From contig DWXO01000021.1 of assembly GCA_019119165.1 (NCBI GenBank), positions 1 to 64,000 of the forward strand: a stretch of DNA of 64,000 bases, written 5' to 3'. Below, in pieces: positions 1-8,300 of the stretch; the stretch's first letter is position 1; every line of letters starts with the position of its first letter. This DNA comes from Candidatus Flavonifractor intestinigallinarum. GTDB lineage: Bacteria > Bacillota > Clostridia > Oscillospirales > Oscillospiraceae. A program made the translations under genes and the position numbers. The notes beneath the pieces are model-generated. The model was not told the DNA's origin and ran no database searches. It saw only the letters and a list, made by a program, of their open reading frames with translations.

Positions 1-57
1 TACACCGACGAGGTCATCCGCCGCAAGGAAGGCAAGACCGGCGTCAAGAAGAAATAA
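1..57 (+). CDS. rplF: 50S ribosomal protein L6, C-terminal end (partial)
   Basis: Only the last 18 codons and the TAA stop lie in the window; the gene begins upstream. The translated tail ends in [15 protein letters not shown], the usual lysine-rich C-terminus of bacterial L6, a large-subunit protein near the factor-binding site. L6 directly precedes L18 in the spc operon, and rplR follows after 14 bases with a good ribosome binding site, which supports the assignment. Confidence 0.85.
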   Translation, partial: YTDEVIRRKEGKTGVKKK

Positions 58-71
58 GGAGGTGTGCCACT

Positions 72-431
72 ATGATCAACAGACCCGATACCAACGCTCA
101 GCGGCTTAAGCGCCACAAGAGAGTGCGCGGCAAGATTTCCGGCACGCCCGAGCGTCCCCGTCTCAACGTGTTCCGCAGCAACACCAACATCTATGCCCAG
201 ATCATCGACGATGTGAACGGCAAGACTCTGGTGTCCGCTTCCTCCATGGAAAAGGGCTTTGAAGGCAAGGGCTCCGACTGCGAGGCCGCCAAGAAGGTGG
301 GCCTGGCTGTCGCCGAGCGCGCCAAGGCCGCCGGCATCGAGAACGTCGTGTTCGACCGCGGCGGTTACGTCTACCACGGCCGCGTGCAGGCCCTGGCCGA
401 AGGCGCCCGTGAGGGCGGCCTGCAGTTCTAA
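72..431 (+). CDS. rplR: 50S ribosomal protein L18
   Basis: Encodes 119 residues, the standard length of bacterial L18, which binds 5S rRNA in the central protuberance of the large subunit. The basic N-terminus ([14 protein letters not shown]), the [13 protein letters not shown] segment and the [22 protein letters not shown]-terminal region are characteristic. The ATG follows AAGGAGGTG. It sits between rplF and rpsE, the normal spc operon order, and must be co-transcribed with them. Confidence 0.97.
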   Translation: MINRPDTNAQRLKRHKRVRGKISGTPERPRLNVFRSNTNIYAQIIDDVNGKTLVSASSMEKGFEGKGSDCEAAKKVGLAVAERAKAAGIENVVFDRGGYVYHGRVQALAEGAREGGLQF

Positions 432-448
432 GGGAGGAGGAAGATTAA

Positions 449-949
449 ATGGCTCGTTTTGAAAGAGAACCCAGCGAGTTCACCGAGAAGCTGGTTGCCC
501 TGAACCGCGTGTCCAAGACCGTTAAGGGCGGTCGTATCTTCAAGTTTGCCGCCCTGATGGTGGTGGGCGACGAGAAGGGCCGCGTGGGCTTCGGTCTGGG
601 CAAGGCCGCCGAGGTGCCCGAGGCCATCCGCAAGGGCATCGAGGATGCCAAGAAGCATATGTGCAACGTGACTCTGTCCGGCACTACCATTCCCCACGAG
701 GTCATTGGTGAGTTCGGCGCCGGCCGCGTGCTCCTGAAGCCCGCTGCCCCCGGTACCGGCATCATCGCCGGCGGCCCCGTCCGCGCCGTCATGGAGGCCG
801 CCGGCATCCGTGACATCCGCGCCAAGTGCCTGCGCTCCAACAACCCGCAGAACGTGGTCTCCGCCACCTTCGAGGGCCTGAAGGCTCTCCGTGGCCCCGA
901 GGAGGTCGCCCGCATCCGCGGCAAGAGCGTCAGCGAGATCGTAGGTTAA
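449..949 (+). CDS. rpsE: 30S ribosomal protein S5
   Basis: Encodes 166 residues, the family length. S5 helps form the mRNA entry channel and influences decoding accuracy. The N-terminal double-stranded-RNA-binding-like fold shows [24 protein letters not shown] and the C-terminal half shows the glycine-rich [20 protein letters not shown] stretch typical of S5. The start follows GGGAGGAGG. It lies between rplR and rpmD as in other Firmicutes. Confidence 0.97.
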   Translation: MARFEREPSEFTEKLVALNRVSKTVKGGRIFKFAALMVVGDEKGRVGFGLGKAAEVPEAIRKGIEDAKKHMCNVTLSGTTIPHEVIGEFGAGRVLLKPAAPGTGIIAGGPVRAVMEAAGIRDIRAKCLRSNNPQNVVSATFEGLKALRGPEEVARIRGKSVSEIVG

Positions 950-963
950 GGAGGGCCGTGAAC

Positions 964-1146
964 ATGGCTAATCTGAACATCAAGCTGGTCAAGAGCCTGA
1001 ACGGCCGCATCGCCAAGCATAAGGCCACCGCCGAGGCTCTGGGGCTGCGCCACATCGGCGACACCACCGTACAGCCCGATAACGAGGCTACCCGCGGCAA
1101 GATTGCCCACATCGGCTATCTGCTGCAGGTGACCGAGGAACAGTAA
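964..1146 (+). CDS. rpmD: 50S ribosomal protein L30
   Basis: Encodes 60 residues (start [11 protein letters not shown]), the usual size of bacterial L30, a small large-subunit protein. The ATG at 964 was chosen over an upstream in-frame start because it follows an AAGGAGGG site and gives the family length. Typical features are the N-terminal strand [12 protein letters not shown] and the central [14 protein letters not shown] loop. It lies between rpsE and rplO, the conserved position. Confidence 0.95.
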   Translation: MANLNIKLVKSLNGRIAKHKATAEALGLRHIGDTTVQPDNEATRGKIAHIGYLLQVTEEQ

Positions 1147-1159
1147 GGAGGTGCGCGAA

Positions 1160-1600
1160 ATGAATCTGCATGATCTTTCCCCCGCTGCCGGGTCCAACCC
1201 CAAGGCTTACCGCAAGGGCCGCGGCAACGGTTCCGGTAACGGCAAGACTGCCGGCCGCGGTCAGAAGGGCCAGTGGTCCCGTTCCGGCGGCGGCGTGCGC
1301 GTGGGTTTTGAAGGCGGCCAGATGCCTCTGACCCGCCGTATCCCCAAGCGGGGCTTCAACAACATCTTTGCCAAGCCCCTGGAGGCCATCAACGTGTCCG
1401 CCCTGAACAAGTTCGAGGACGGCGCTGTGGTTAACGTGTGCGACCTGCTGGAGAAGGGCATCCTCTCCAAGTGCGAGTATGGCTACAAGGTGCTGGGCAA
1501 CGGTACCCTGACCAAGAAGCTGACCGTCCGTGCCTCCGCTTTCTCCGCCTCCGCCAAGGAGAAGATCGTGGCGGCAGGTGGAAAGTACGAGGTGGTCTAA
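1160..1600 (+). CDS. rplO: 50S ribosomal protein L15
   Basis: Encodes 146 residues. L15 is a late-assembly large-subunit protein with a glycine- and basic-rich N-terminal extension, visible here as [20 protein letters not shown] followed by [17 protein letters not shown]. The ATG at 1160 is preferred to an in-frame GTG at 1151, because the GTG overlaps the AAGGAGGT ribosome binding site. The stop abuts the secY start codon, so translation of the two is probably coupled. Confidence 0.96.
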   Translation: MNLHDLSPAAGSNPKAYRKGRGNGSGNGKTAGRGQKGQWSRSGGGVRVGFEGGQMPLTRRIPKRGFNNIFAKPLEAINVSALNKFEDGAVVNVCDLLEKGILSKCEYGYKVLGNGTLTKKLTVRASAFSASAKEKIVAAGGKYEVV

Positions 1601-2932
1601 GTGATCGAGACCATCCGTAACGCGTGGAAGATTCCCGAGCTGCGCAAGAAGATCCTCTTTACCATCTTCGCGCTGCTCATCTTCCGGCTGGGCTCGGTGG
1701 TTCCTGTTCCCTTTATTGACAGCGACCTGCTGGGCAATACGCTCAACAGCATGGGCGGTATTTTCTCCCTGCTGGGCACCATGAACGGCACCGCCTTCTC
1801 TATGGCCGCCGTTTTCGCCCTGGGCGTACAGCCGTATATCAACAGCTCCATCATCATCCAGCTGCTCACCGTCGCTATCCCCGCCCTGGAGCGTCTCCAG
1901 CGGGAAGGCGGCGAGGAGGGGCGGAAGAAGATCGCGGCCATCACCCGTTACGTGACCGTGGCTATCGCTATCCTGCAGGGTCTGGGCTACTACACCCTGG
2001 TCGCCAGCACCAACAATGGCGCTTTGCTGGACACCGCCGGTCTGCCCGGCTGGTGGGTGGCCGTTGTGATCATCCTGTGCTTTACCGCCGGTTCCGCCTT
2101 TGTCATGTGGCTGGGTGAGCAGATCACCGAGTTCGGCATCGGCAACGGCATTTCCATCATTCTGTTTGCCGGCATCCTGTCCCGGGTGCCCGGCATGGTC
2201 GCCACCGTCTACGCCGGCATCCAGAACAACCTCAACGGCGTCACCGGCGAGGGCGTCTTTAATCTCCCCTGGTGGGGCGCCATCCTCATTGTCATTGGTA
2301 TGCTGGCCATCGTGGTGCTCATCGTGTTTATCCAGAACTCCGAGCGCCGCATCCCCGTCCAGTACGCCAAGCGGGTGGTGGGCCGCAAGATGTACGGCGG
2401 CCAGTCCAGCCACATCCCCCTGAAGGTGAATATGAGCGGCGTTATGCCCATCATCTTCGCCCAGGCCATTGCCTCTCTGCCGGCTACCATCGGTATGTTC
2501 TTCGGCAAGAGTGCCAACAGCGAGGGCGGCTGGGGCGTGTTCCTCAGTGTGTTCAACACCACCAGCATCGTTTATATCATCGTTTATTTCCTGCTGATTG
2601 TCGGCTTCAGCTATTTCTACTCCACCATGCAGTTCAACCCCGTGGAGGTGGCCAACAATCTCAAGAAGAACGGCGGCTTTATCCCCGGCTTCCGTCCCGG
2701 CAAGCCCACCGCCGACTTCATCCACAAGGTTCTGGGTAAGATCACCATGTTTGGTGCTCTCTATCTGGCTGTGATTGCCATCGCTCCCATCGTCACCGGC
2801 GCCATCATCGGCGTCAGCAGCCTGGCCATCGGCGGTACTTCCGTCATCATCGTGGTGGGCGTTGCTCTGGAGACCACCAAGGCGATGGAGGCCCAGATGA
2901 TGATGCGCCATTACAAGGGCTTCCTGGAGTAA
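1601..2932 (+). CDS. secY: Preprotein translocase channel subunit SecY
   Basis: Encodes 443 residues, the family size, with about ten hydrophobic segments. SecY forms the membrane channel of the Sec translocon with SecE and SecG. Recognisable features include the first transmembrane region followed by PVPFID, the plug and second-helix area GVQPYINSSIIIQLL, and the cytoplasmic loop ending in PGFRPGKPTADF. The GTG start lies directly after the rplO stop. Its spc-operon position before adk is typical of Firmicutes. Confidence 0.97.
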   Translation: MIETIRNAWKIPELRKKILFTIFALLIFRLGSVVPVPFIDSDLLGNTLNSMGGIFSLLGTMNGTAFSMAAVFALGVQPYINSSIIIQLLTVAIPALERLQREGGEEGRKKIAAITRYVTVAIAILQGLGYYTLVASTNNGALLDTAGLPGWWVAVVIILCFTAGSAFVMWLGEQITEFGIGNGISIILFAGILSRVPGMVATVYAGIQNNLNGVTGEGVFNLPWWGAILIVIGMLAIVVLIVFIQNSERRIPVQYAKRVVGRKMYGGQSSHIPLKVNMSGVMPIIFAQAIASLPATIGMFFGKSANSEGGWGVFLSVFNTTSIVYIIVYFLLIVGFSYFYSTMQFNPVEVANNLKKNGGFIPGFRPGKPTADFIHKVLGKITMFGALYLAVIAIAPIVTGAIIGVSSLAIGGTSVIIVVGVALETTKAMEAQMMMRHYKGFLE

Positions 2933-2944
2933 GGGGCGAGGAAA

Positions 2945-3577
2945 ATGAAAATCATTCTTCTCGGCGCCCCCGGCGCCGGAAAGGGCACCCAGGCTGAGAT
3001 CATCAGCAAGAAGCTGGGTATCCCCACCATCTCCACCGGCAACATCCTCCGGGCCGCCGTCAAGGCCGGCACCCCCATCGGGCTGGAGGCCAAGAGCTAT
3101 ATGGACGCCGGCAAGCTGGTTCCCGATGAGGTCATTATCGGCATCATCCAGGAGCGGCTGGCCGAGAGCGACTGCGCCAACGGCTTCATTCTGGACGGCG
3201 TGCCCCGCACCATTGCTCAGGCCGAGGCTCTGGATGCCCACGGCATCCACTTTGACGCGGTGCTCTCCCTGGAGATTGCCGACAGCGTCATCGAGGCCCG
3301 CATGACGGGCCGCCGGACCTGCCACACCTGCGGCGCCACCTACCACATCGTGGCCGCTCCTCCCAAGCAGGAGGGCGTCTGCGACAAGTGCGGCGGCGAG
3401 CTGGAGCAGCGCAAGGACGACCAGCCTGAGACCGTCAAGCACCGGCTGGAGGTCTATCACAACGAGACCGAGCCCCTCAAGGACTATTACCAGGCGCACG
3501 GTGTGCTCATGAGCGTGCCTGACCTGGGCGGGATCGAAGAGACCAACGACAAGATCATGGAACTGCTGGGGAAGTGA
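2945..3577 (+). CDS. adk: Adenylate kinase, zinc-binding LID type
   Basis: Encodes 210 residues. It interconverts ATP plus AMP with two ADP. The P-loop [10 protein letters not shown] is at residues 7-16, the AMP-binding region includes STGNILR and the DGVPRT motif is present (the usual DGFPRT with V for F). The LID domain carries two CxxC pairs (C126/C129 and C146/C149), so this is the zinc-stabilised long form common in Gram-positive bacteria. It lies between secY and map, as in Bacillus and Clostridia. Confidence 0.97.
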   Translation: MKIILLGAPGAGKGTQAEIISKKLGIPTISTGNILRAAVKAGTPIGLEAKSYMDAGKLVPDEVIIGIIQERLAESDCANGFILDGVPRTIAQAEALDAHGIHFDAVLSLEIADSVIEARMTGRRTCHTCGATYHIVAAPPKQEGVCDKCGGELEQRKDDQPETVKHRLEVYHNETEPLKDYYQAHGVLMSVPDLGGIEETNDKIMELLGK

Positions 3578-3583
3578 TTTGAG

Positions 3584-4342
3584 ATGGAAATGATCTCACT
3601 GAAATCCCCCCGTGAAATCGAGCTCATGCGCCGGGCCGGGCGGCTGACCGCCCAGGCCCGGGCGCTGGCCGGTTCCATGGTGCGTCCCGGCGTCACCACC
3701 CATGAGATCGACACCGCGGTACGCAAGTTTATCGAAAGCCACGGAGCCAAGCCCTCTTTCTTGGGATACGGCGGCTTTTCCGGCTCCGCCTGCATCTCCA
3801 TCAATGAGCAGGTCATCCACGGCATCCCCGGCCCCCGGAAGCTGCAGGAGGGCGATATCGTCTCCATCGACGTGGGCGCCTACCTCAACGGCTTTCACGG
3901 TGACTGCGCCGCCACCTTCCCCTGCGGCGAGGTGAGCGACGAGGCCATGCGGCTCATTCGGGTCACCGAGCAGAGCTTCTGGGAGGGCATCCGTCTGGCC
4001 CGGCCGGGCAAGCGGGTGTACGACATCTCCCACGCCGTCCAGCAGTACGTGGAGGCCAACGGCTTCTCCGTGGTGCGGGACTTTGTGGGCCACGGCGTGG
4101 GCGCCAAGCTCCACGAGGCCCCGGAGGTGCCCAACTACGGGCCCGCCGGACACGGTCCCCGGCTCCAGCCGGGCATGACCATTGCCGTGGAGCCCATGGT
4201 GTGCGCCGGCGACTGGCGGGTGAAGGTGCTCAAGGACGGCTGGACCACTGTGTCCGCCGACGGCAGCCTGACCGCCCACTATGAAAACACCATCCTCATC
4301 ACCGACGGCGAGCCGGAAGTGCTTACCGTGGCGGAGGAGTGA
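3584..4342 (+). CDS. map: Methionine aminopeptidase, type I
   Basis: Encodes 252 residues, the type I size, and removes the initiator methionine from nascent proteins. The dinuclear metal ligands are in place: two aspartates in SIDVGAYLNGFHGD, the histidine in VGHGVGAKLHEAP, and glutamates in VEPMV and HYENTILIT. No N-terminal SEC-C zinc region is present. A second in-frame ATG two codons in is also possible. The gene starts 6 bases after adk and overlaps none of its neighbours. Confidence 0.96.
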   Translation: MEMISLKSPREIELMRRAGRLTAQARALAGSMVRPGVTTHEIDTAVRKFIESHGAKPSFLGYGGFSGSACISINEQVIHGIPGPRKLQEGDIVSIDVGAYLNGFHGDCAATFPCGEVSDEAMRLIRVTEQSFWEGIRLARPGKRVYDISHAVQQYVEANGFSVVRDFVGHGVGAKLHEAPEVPNYGPAGHGPRLQPGMTIAVEPMVCAGDWRVKVLKDGWTTVSADGSLTAHYENTILITDGEPEVLTVAEE

Positions 4343-4344
4343 GC

Positions 4345-4623
4345 ATGGCGGCGGAGCATCCGCGGATCGTCCGCTCACTGGCAGGGCATGACAAGGGGCA
4401 GCTGTTCTGCGTTGTGGATCAAGATGGCCCCTATCTGCTGCTCTGCGACGGCAGACGGCGAAAGGCAGAGTCCCCCAAGCGAAAGAAGGCCGTACACACG
4501 GCGGACGCCGGGGACTTCCAACACCCCGTCCTGGAGAAGCTCCGGACCGGGGAACCCATCACAAACCGAGAGGTGCGGAGGGCGCTGGCCGCTTTCCGAG
4601 CTGAGGAGTCAAGGAGGGTATGA
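4345..4623 (+). CDS. KOW domain RNA-binding protein (L14e-like)
   Basis: Encodes 92 residues. The N-terminal half ([16 protein letters not shown] followed by [19 protein letters not shown]) resembles the KOW-type RNA-binding domain seen in small proteins that Firmicutes carry between map and infA. The ATG at 4345 follows GCGGAGGAG; an in-frame GTG at 4339 overlaps map and is less likely. A role in ribosome function is inferred from position only; no precise function is known to me. Confidence 0.8.
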   Translation: MAAEHPRIVRSLAGHDKGQLFCVVDQDGPYLLLCDGRRRKAESPKRKKAVHTADAGDFQHPVLEKLRTGEPITNREVRRALAAFRAEESRRV

Positions 4624-4627
4624 CGCT

Positions 4628-4846
4628 TTGGCAAAAGACGATATGATCGAAGTGGAGGGCGTCGTCACCGAGTCCCTTCCCAATACCACGTTCCATGTGG
4701 ACATCGGAAACGGCCACATCATTCTGGCCCACATCTCCGGCAAGCTGCGGATGAACTTCATCCGCATTCTGCCCGGCGATAAGGTCACCGTCCAGATGTC
4801 CCCCTACGACGTAACCCGGGGCCGGATCACTTGGCGAAGCAAGTAA
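4628..4846 (+). CDS. infA: Translation initiation factor IF-1
   Basis: Encodes exactly 72 residues when begun at TTG 4628 ([13 protein letters not shown]), the standard IF-1 length. IF-1 binds the 30S A site during initiation. The OB-fold is evident in [20 protein letters not shown] and ends in [10 protein letters not shown]. The TTG is 8 bases after AAGGAGGG, which overlaps the end of the preceding KOW gene. No ATG or GTG alternative gives the family N-terminus. The TTG start probably limits its translation. Confidence 0.95.
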   Translation: MAKDDMIEVEGVVTESLPNTTFHVDIGNGHIILAHISGKLRMNFIRILPGDKVTVQMSPYDVTRGRITWRSK

Positions 4847-4960
4847 TCCGGCTCATTCCGGCGGGCGCAGGCCTGCCGACCCTATCAATGACCGGTGCGG
4901 GTCAGCGGGGCCTTGCCTCCGCCGTACCGGGGCCATCAGGCTCTACAGGAGGTTAATGAC
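4847..4960. other. infA-rpmJ spacer, 114 bases
   Basis: This is longer than neighbouring spacers in the operon. It is GC-rich with several short self-complementary stretches (for example GGCGGGCGCAGGCCTGCC), followed by an AGGAGG site just before rpmJ. I see no coding potential and no recognisable promoter. It may be a structured leader within the operon, but nothing specific can be claimed. Confidence 0.3.
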
Positions 4961-5074
4961 ATGAAAGTTAGACCGTCCGTGAAGCCCATGTGCGAGAAGT
5001 GCAAGATCATCAAGCGCAAGGGCAAGGTCATGGTTATTTGCGAAAACCCCAAGCATAAGCAGAGACAAGGTTAA
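4961..5074 (+). CDS. rpmJ: 50S ribosomal protein L36, zinc-binding form
   Basis: Encodes 37 residues, the usual L36 size. The zinc ribbon is complete: C11 and C14 in MCEKCK, then C27 and H32 in [13 protein letters not shown]. This is the zinc form, as opposed to the cysteine-free paralogue made under zinc limitation. It follows an AGGAGG site and precedes rpsM in the standard alpha-operon order. Confidence 0.97.
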   Translation: MKVRPSVKPMCEKCKIIKRKGKVMVICENPKHKQRQG

Positions 5075-5093
5075 TAGGAGGTGCTGAAACAGT

Positions 5094-5462
5094 ATGGCAC
5101 GTATTGCTGGCATTGATTTGCCCAAGGATAAGCGGGTCGAGATCGGCCTTACCTATATCTTTGGTATCGGGCGCACCAGCGCCAACAAGATCCTGGCTGA
5201 GGCCGGTATCAACCCCGACACCCGCGTGAAGGATCTGACTGAGGCCGACGAGGCTAAGCTGCGCGAGATCATCAGCCACAGCTACACTGTGGAGGGCGAC
5301 CTCCGTCGTGACGTGGCGATGGACATCAAGCGTCTCACCGAGATCGGCTGCTACCGCGGCCTGCGTCACCGCAAGGGGCTGCCCGTCCGCGGTCAGCGTT
5401 CCAAGACCAACGCTCGTACCCGCAAGGGTCCCAAGCGTACCGTCGCTAACAAGAAGAAGTAA
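5094..5462 (+). CDS. rpsM: 30S ribosomal protein S13
   Basis: Encodes 122 residues, the family length. S13 sits in the head of the small subunit and contacts the P-site tRNA and the large subunit. Recognisable parts are the N-terminus [20 protein letters not shown], the helix-hairpin-helix region [11 protein letters not shown], and the basic C-terminal tail [18 protein letters not shown]. The start follows AGGAGGTG. First gene of the alpha-operon block rpsM-rpsK-rpsD-rpoA-rplQ. Confidence 0.97.
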   Translation: MARIAGIDLPKDKRVEIGLTYIFGIGRTSANKILAEAGINPDTRVKDLTEADEAKLREIISHSYTVEGDLRRDVAMDIKRLTEIGCYRGLRHRKGLPVRGQRSKTNARTRKGPKRTVANKKK

Positions 5463-5477
5463 GGGAGGGAGAGACAC

Positions 5478-5879
5478 ATGGCTACCGCTACCAAGGGTAA
5501 GAAGGTTATCCGCAAGCGCCGCGAGCGCAAGAACGTTGAAAAGGGCCAGGTGCACATCCGCTCTTCCTTCAACAACACCATGGTTACCGTGACCGACATG
5601 GGGGGCAACGCCCTGTCCTGGGCCTCTTCCGGCGGCCTGGGCTTCCGCGGCTCCCGTAAGTCCACCCCCTTCGCCGCTCAGACCGCTGCCGAGACTGCCG
5701 CCAAGGCTGCCATGGAGCACGGCCTGAAGACCGTGGAGGTGTACGTGAAGGGCCCCGGCGCCGGCCGTGAGGCTGCCATCCGCGCCCTGCAGGCCGTGGG
5801 CCTGGAGGTCACCCTGATCAAGGACGTGACCCCCATCCCCCACAACGGCTGCCGTCCGCCTAAGCGCCGCCGCGTGTAA
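5478..5879 (+). CDS. rpsK: 30S ribosomal protein S11
   Basis: Encodes 133 residues. S11 lies on the platform of the small subunit near the mRNA exit site. Conserved blocks are [33 protein letters not shown] and the C-terminal [18 protein letters not shown], which is nearly invariant in bacteria. The start follows GGGAGGGAG. Co-transcribed with rpsM and rpsD. Confidence 0.97.
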   Translation: MATATKGKKVIRKRRERKNVEKGQVHIRSSFNNTMVTVTDMGGNALSWASSGGLGFRGSRKSTPFAAQTAAETAAKAAMEHGLKTVEVYVKGPGAGREAAIRALQAVGLEVTLIKDVTPIPHNGCRPPKRRRV

Positions 5880-5899
5880 GAGAAGGAGGAGTACGAATT

Positions 5900-6529
5900 A
5901 TGGCTAGATATACCGGAGCAGTCTGCCGCCAGTGCCGCAGAGAGGGCCAGAAGCTCTTCCTGAAGGGCGACCGCTGCTACACCGACAAGTGCGCCATGGA
6001 GCGCCGTCCTTTCGCCCCTGGTATGCACAACCAGGGCCGCACCAAGAAGCTGTCCGAGTACGGAATGCAGCTGCGTGAGAAGCAGAAGGCCCGCCGCTAC
6101 TACGGCGTGCTGGAGAGCCAGTTCCACAAGTACTACGAGATGGCCGCCGCCCGCAAGGGCGTGACCGGCGACAACCTGCTGAGCATCCTGGAGACCCGCC
6201 TGGATAACGTGATCTATCGTCTGGGCTTCGCCATGAGCCGTCCTGAGGCTCGTCAGCTGGTCCGTCACGGCCACTTCACCATCAACGGCCATCGCGTGGA
6301 CATCCCCTCCTACCTGGTCAAGCCCGGCGAGGTCATCGCCCTGAAGGAGACCAGCCGGAGCAAGGAGAAGTTTAAGGCTTCTCTGGAGGCCAACGGCTCT
6401 CGTCCCGCCCCCAAGTGGCTGGACTTTGACCAGAACAACCTGGTGGCCAAGGTGGTTGCGCTCCCCGCCCGCGAGGACGTGGACCTGCCCATCGAGGAGC
6501 ACCTCATCGTCGAGCTGTACTCCAAGTAA
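5900..6529 (+). CDS. rpsD: 30S ribosomal protein S4, zinc-binding form
   Basis: Encodes 209 residues. S4 is a primary 16S rRNA-binding protein that starts small-subunit assembly. Four N-terminal cysteines (C9, C12, C26, C31) form the zinc site of the C+ type. The S4 RNA-binding domain follows ([20 protein letters not shown], then [17 protein letters not shown]). The start follows AAGGAGGAG. S4 autoregulates in many bacteria, but no S4-binding pseudoknot was positively identified here. Confidence 0.97.
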   Translation: MARYTGAVCRQCRREGQKLFLKGDRCYTDKCAMERRPFAPGMHNQGRTKKLSEYGMQLREKQKARRYYGVLESQFHKYYEMAAARKGVTGDNLLSILETRLDNVIYRLGFAMSRPEARQLVRHGHFTINGHRVDIPSYLVKPGEVIALKETSRSKEKFKASLEANGSRPAPKWLDFDQNNLVAKVVALPAREDVDLPIEEHLIVELYSK

Positions 6530-6566
6530 TCGTGCTTGTACCCTCGATTATTGGTGAGCTGTATAA

Positions 6567-6589
6567 GGCGGCGGACAGAGTCCGCCGCC
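6567..6589 (+). promoter_or_regulatory. Perfect stem-loop upstream of rpoA
   Basis: GGCGGCGGAC at 6567-6576 and GTCCGCCGCC at 6580-6589 form a perfect 10-bp stem with an AGA loop. It is followed by CGCGAAAAGGAGGG, not by a T-run, so it is not an intrinsic terminator. It lies about 9 bases upstream of the rpoA ribosome binding site. It may affect rpsD mRNA stability or rpoA translation; this is inference. Confidence 0.5.
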
Positions 6590-6608
6590 GCGAAAAGGAG
6601 GGTAACAC

Positions 6609-7556
6609 ATGGTAGAAATCGAGAAGCCCCGCATCGAATGTGTGGAGAATCCCGGTGACGGCTCCTACGGCAAGTATGTCGTGGAGCCCCTGGAGCGTGG
6701 CTACGGTACCACGCTGGGTAACTCCCTGCGCCGCATCCTGCTCTCGTCCCTGCCCGGCACGGCGGTTACCTCCATCAAGATCGCCGGCGTGCAGCACGAG
6801 TTTTCCACCATTCCCGGAGTGAAGGAGGACGTCACCGAGATCGTCCTCAACGTGAAGAGCATCATTGCCAAGCTTCACTCCGAGGGCGTGAAAACGGTCT
6901 ATATTGAAGCCAGCGGTGAGTGTGAAGTCACCGCCGGCGACATCAAGGCCGACGGCGAGGTGGAGATCCTCAACCCGGATCTCCACATTGCCACCCTGGG
7001 ACCGGACGCCAGCCTCAACATGGAGCTGACCCTGTCCCATGGCCGGGGCTATGTCCCCGCCGACCGGAACAAGCCGGCCCAGACCATCATCGGTCTGATC
7101 CCGGTGGATTCCATCTACACGCCGGTGCGGAAGGTCAATTACACGGTGGAGAACACCCGTGTCCGCGACCTGACCGACTTCGACAAGCTGACCCTGGAGG
7201 TGTGGACCAACGGTACCATCACCGCCCGGGACGCCGTCAGCCTGGGCGCCCGCATCCTCTGCGACCACTTCGTCCTCTTCACCGATCTCTCTGAGACCAT
7301 GGGCTCCAAGTCCACGGTGGTGGAGAAGGCCGAGGCCCAGCGGGACAAGGTGCTGGAGCTGACCATTGAGGAGCTGGACCTGTCCGTCCGTTCCTTCAAC
7401 TGCCTCAAGCGTGCCAACATCAACACGGTGGAGGATCTGATCTCCAAGACCGAGGACGAGATGATGAAGGTGCGCAACCTGGGCCGCAAGTCCCTGGAAG
7501 AGGTCATCAACAAGCTGGCCATGATGGGCCTGCGCCTGGCCGACGAGGAAAACTGA
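6609..7556 (+). CDS. rpoA: RNA polymerase alpha subunit
   Basis: Encodes 315 residues, the Firmicutes size. The N-terminal domain (dimerisation and assembly) includes [20 protein letters not shown] and [16 protein letters not shown]. The C-terminal domain after the linker shows [20 protein letters not shown] and [11 protein letters not shown], which contacts promoter UP elements and activators. The start follows AAAAGGAGGG. It is placed between rpsD and rplQ as in most bacteria. Confidence 0.98.
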   Translation: MVEIEKPRIECVENPGDGSYGKYVVEPLERGYGTTLGNSLRRILLSSLPGTAVTSIKIAGVQHEFSTIPGVKEDVTEIVLNVKSIIAKLHSEGVKTVYIEASGECEVTAGDIKADGEVEILNPDLHIATLGPDASLNMELTLSHGRGYVPADRNKPAQTIIGLIPVDSIYTPVRKVNYTVENTRVRDLTDFDKLTLEVWTNGTITARDAVSLGARILCDHFVLFTDLSETMGSKSTVVEKAEAQRDKVLELTIEELDLSVRSFNCLKRANINTVEDLISKTEDEMMKVRNLGRKSLEEVINKLAMMGLRLADEEN

Positions 7557-7703
7557 GGCCAGCGAAGAGGGCGGCCCGGGGGCACGTAACGTCCCCTCCC
7601 GGGCCCGCAGGCCGTAAGGCGCTCTCTTCAGGGGAAGGTTCCCCCCGGACGAATTTAAATTGTGGAGTTCGCCTTGGCGAACATCCGATAGGAGTTGGAT
7701 TTC
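7557..7703 (+). other. rpoA-rplQ spacer rich in stem-loops
   Basis: This 147-base spacer is unusually structured. GAAGAG near 7564 can pair with CTCTTC near 7624, enclosing a GC-rich pair built on GGCCCGGG and CCCGGGCC. GTTCGCC at 7669-7675 pairs with GGCGAAC at 7678-7684 just before the rplQ ribosome binding site. There is no T-run after the stems. No coding potential was seen. It may tune rplQ expression relative to rpoA. Confidence 0.45.
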
Positions 7704-8045
7704 ATGTCTCACAACCGTAAGCTGGGCAAGCCCACTGATCAGCGCATCGCCATGCTGCGCGCCATGACCACCTACCTGCTGGAGAATGGTCAGATCAAGA
7801 CCACCTATGCCCGTGCCAAGGAAGTTGCTCCCATGGCCGAGAAGATGATCACCCTGGCCAAGAACCCCAACCTGGCCAATTACCGCAAGGCCCTGTCCTA
7901 CCTGACCAAGGAGGACGTGGCCAAGAAGACCTTCGACGAGCTGGGCCCCAAGTATGCCAGCCGTAACGGCGGTTACACCCGTGTGGTCAAGATCGGCCCC
8001 CGCCGCGGCGATGCCGCCGAGATGGCCATCGTGCAGCTGGTGTAA
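7704..8045 (+). CDS. rplQ: 50S ribosomal protein L17
   Basis: Encodes 113 residues, the usual length of short-form bacterial L17, at the peptide exit side of the large subunit. It begins MSHNRKLGKPTDQRIAMLRA and contains TTYARAKEVAPMAEKMITLAK and the C-terminal GPRRGDAAEMAIVQLV block. ATG 7704 follows GATAGGAG; an upstream in-frame TTG at 7695 would overlap that site. It is the last gene before a strong terminator. Confidence 0.97.
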   Translation: MSHNRKLGKPTDQRIAMLRAMTTYLLENGQIKTTYARAKEVAPMAEKMITLAKNPNLANYRKALSYLTKEDVAKKTFDELGPKYASRNGGYTRVVKIGPRRGDAAEMAIVQLV

Positions 8046-8054
8046 GTTCACCTC

Positions 8055-8088
8055 AAAAAGCGCCCTGCCAAAAGCAGGGCGCTTTTTC
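8055..8088 (+). terminator. Intrinsic terminator of the ribosomal operon
   Basis: AGCGCCCTGC at 8059-8068 and GCAGGGCGCT at 8074-8083 make a 10-bp perfect stem, followed by a run of T. It lies 10 bases after the rplQ stop, closing the spc/alpha operon. Confidence 0.93.
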
Positions 8089-8101
8089 TGTGCGCAGCTT
8101 C

Positions 8102-8130
8102 TTGCAATTTGTGGGATGCTATGGTATACT
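8102..8130 (+). promoter_or_regulatory. SigA-type promoter upstream of the M-box-like leader
   Basis: TTGCAA at 8102-8107 and TATACT at 8125-8130 are separated by exactly 17 bases. It would start transcription about 7 bases downstream, giving a leader of roughly 160 bases before the transporter gene. Confidence 0.75.
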
Positions 8131-8149
8131 ATGCAACAATAAACCATAA

Positions 8150-8270
8150 AGGAGACGGTGAGCCCTCGTGGACGAACCTCCGCCCAGTTGTAACTGCAAA
8201 ACAGACCATGTGGAACAGGACAGCCTTACCCTGAACAGGGGATAGGGTTGTCCTTTTGCGCGTTCCACAC
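8150..8270 (+). ncRNA. M-box-like (magnesium) riboswitch candidate
   Basis: The leader shows, in M-box order, GGTGAG at 8157, CCGCCCAG at 8180, a small CTG/CAG hairpin with a CAAAA loop at 8194-8204, GGAACAGG near 8212, and a long stem in which AGGACAGCC (8217-8225) pairs with GGTTGTCCT (8246-8254). GTGGAAC (8210-8216) pairs with GTTCCAC (8262-8268). M-box RNAs sense Mg2+ and control Mg2+ transport genes; the gene behind is a CNNM/CorC-type protein. The match is by eye from remembered consensus, so a covariance search is decisive. Confidence 0.6.
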
Positions 8271-8300
8271 ATTTTGAACATTGGAGTTGATGATTTTCCT

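Noticed and set aside
1088-3499. An 803-codon minus-strand frame opposite rplO, secY and adk
   Set aside because: Antisense shadow of conserved ribosomal-operon genes.
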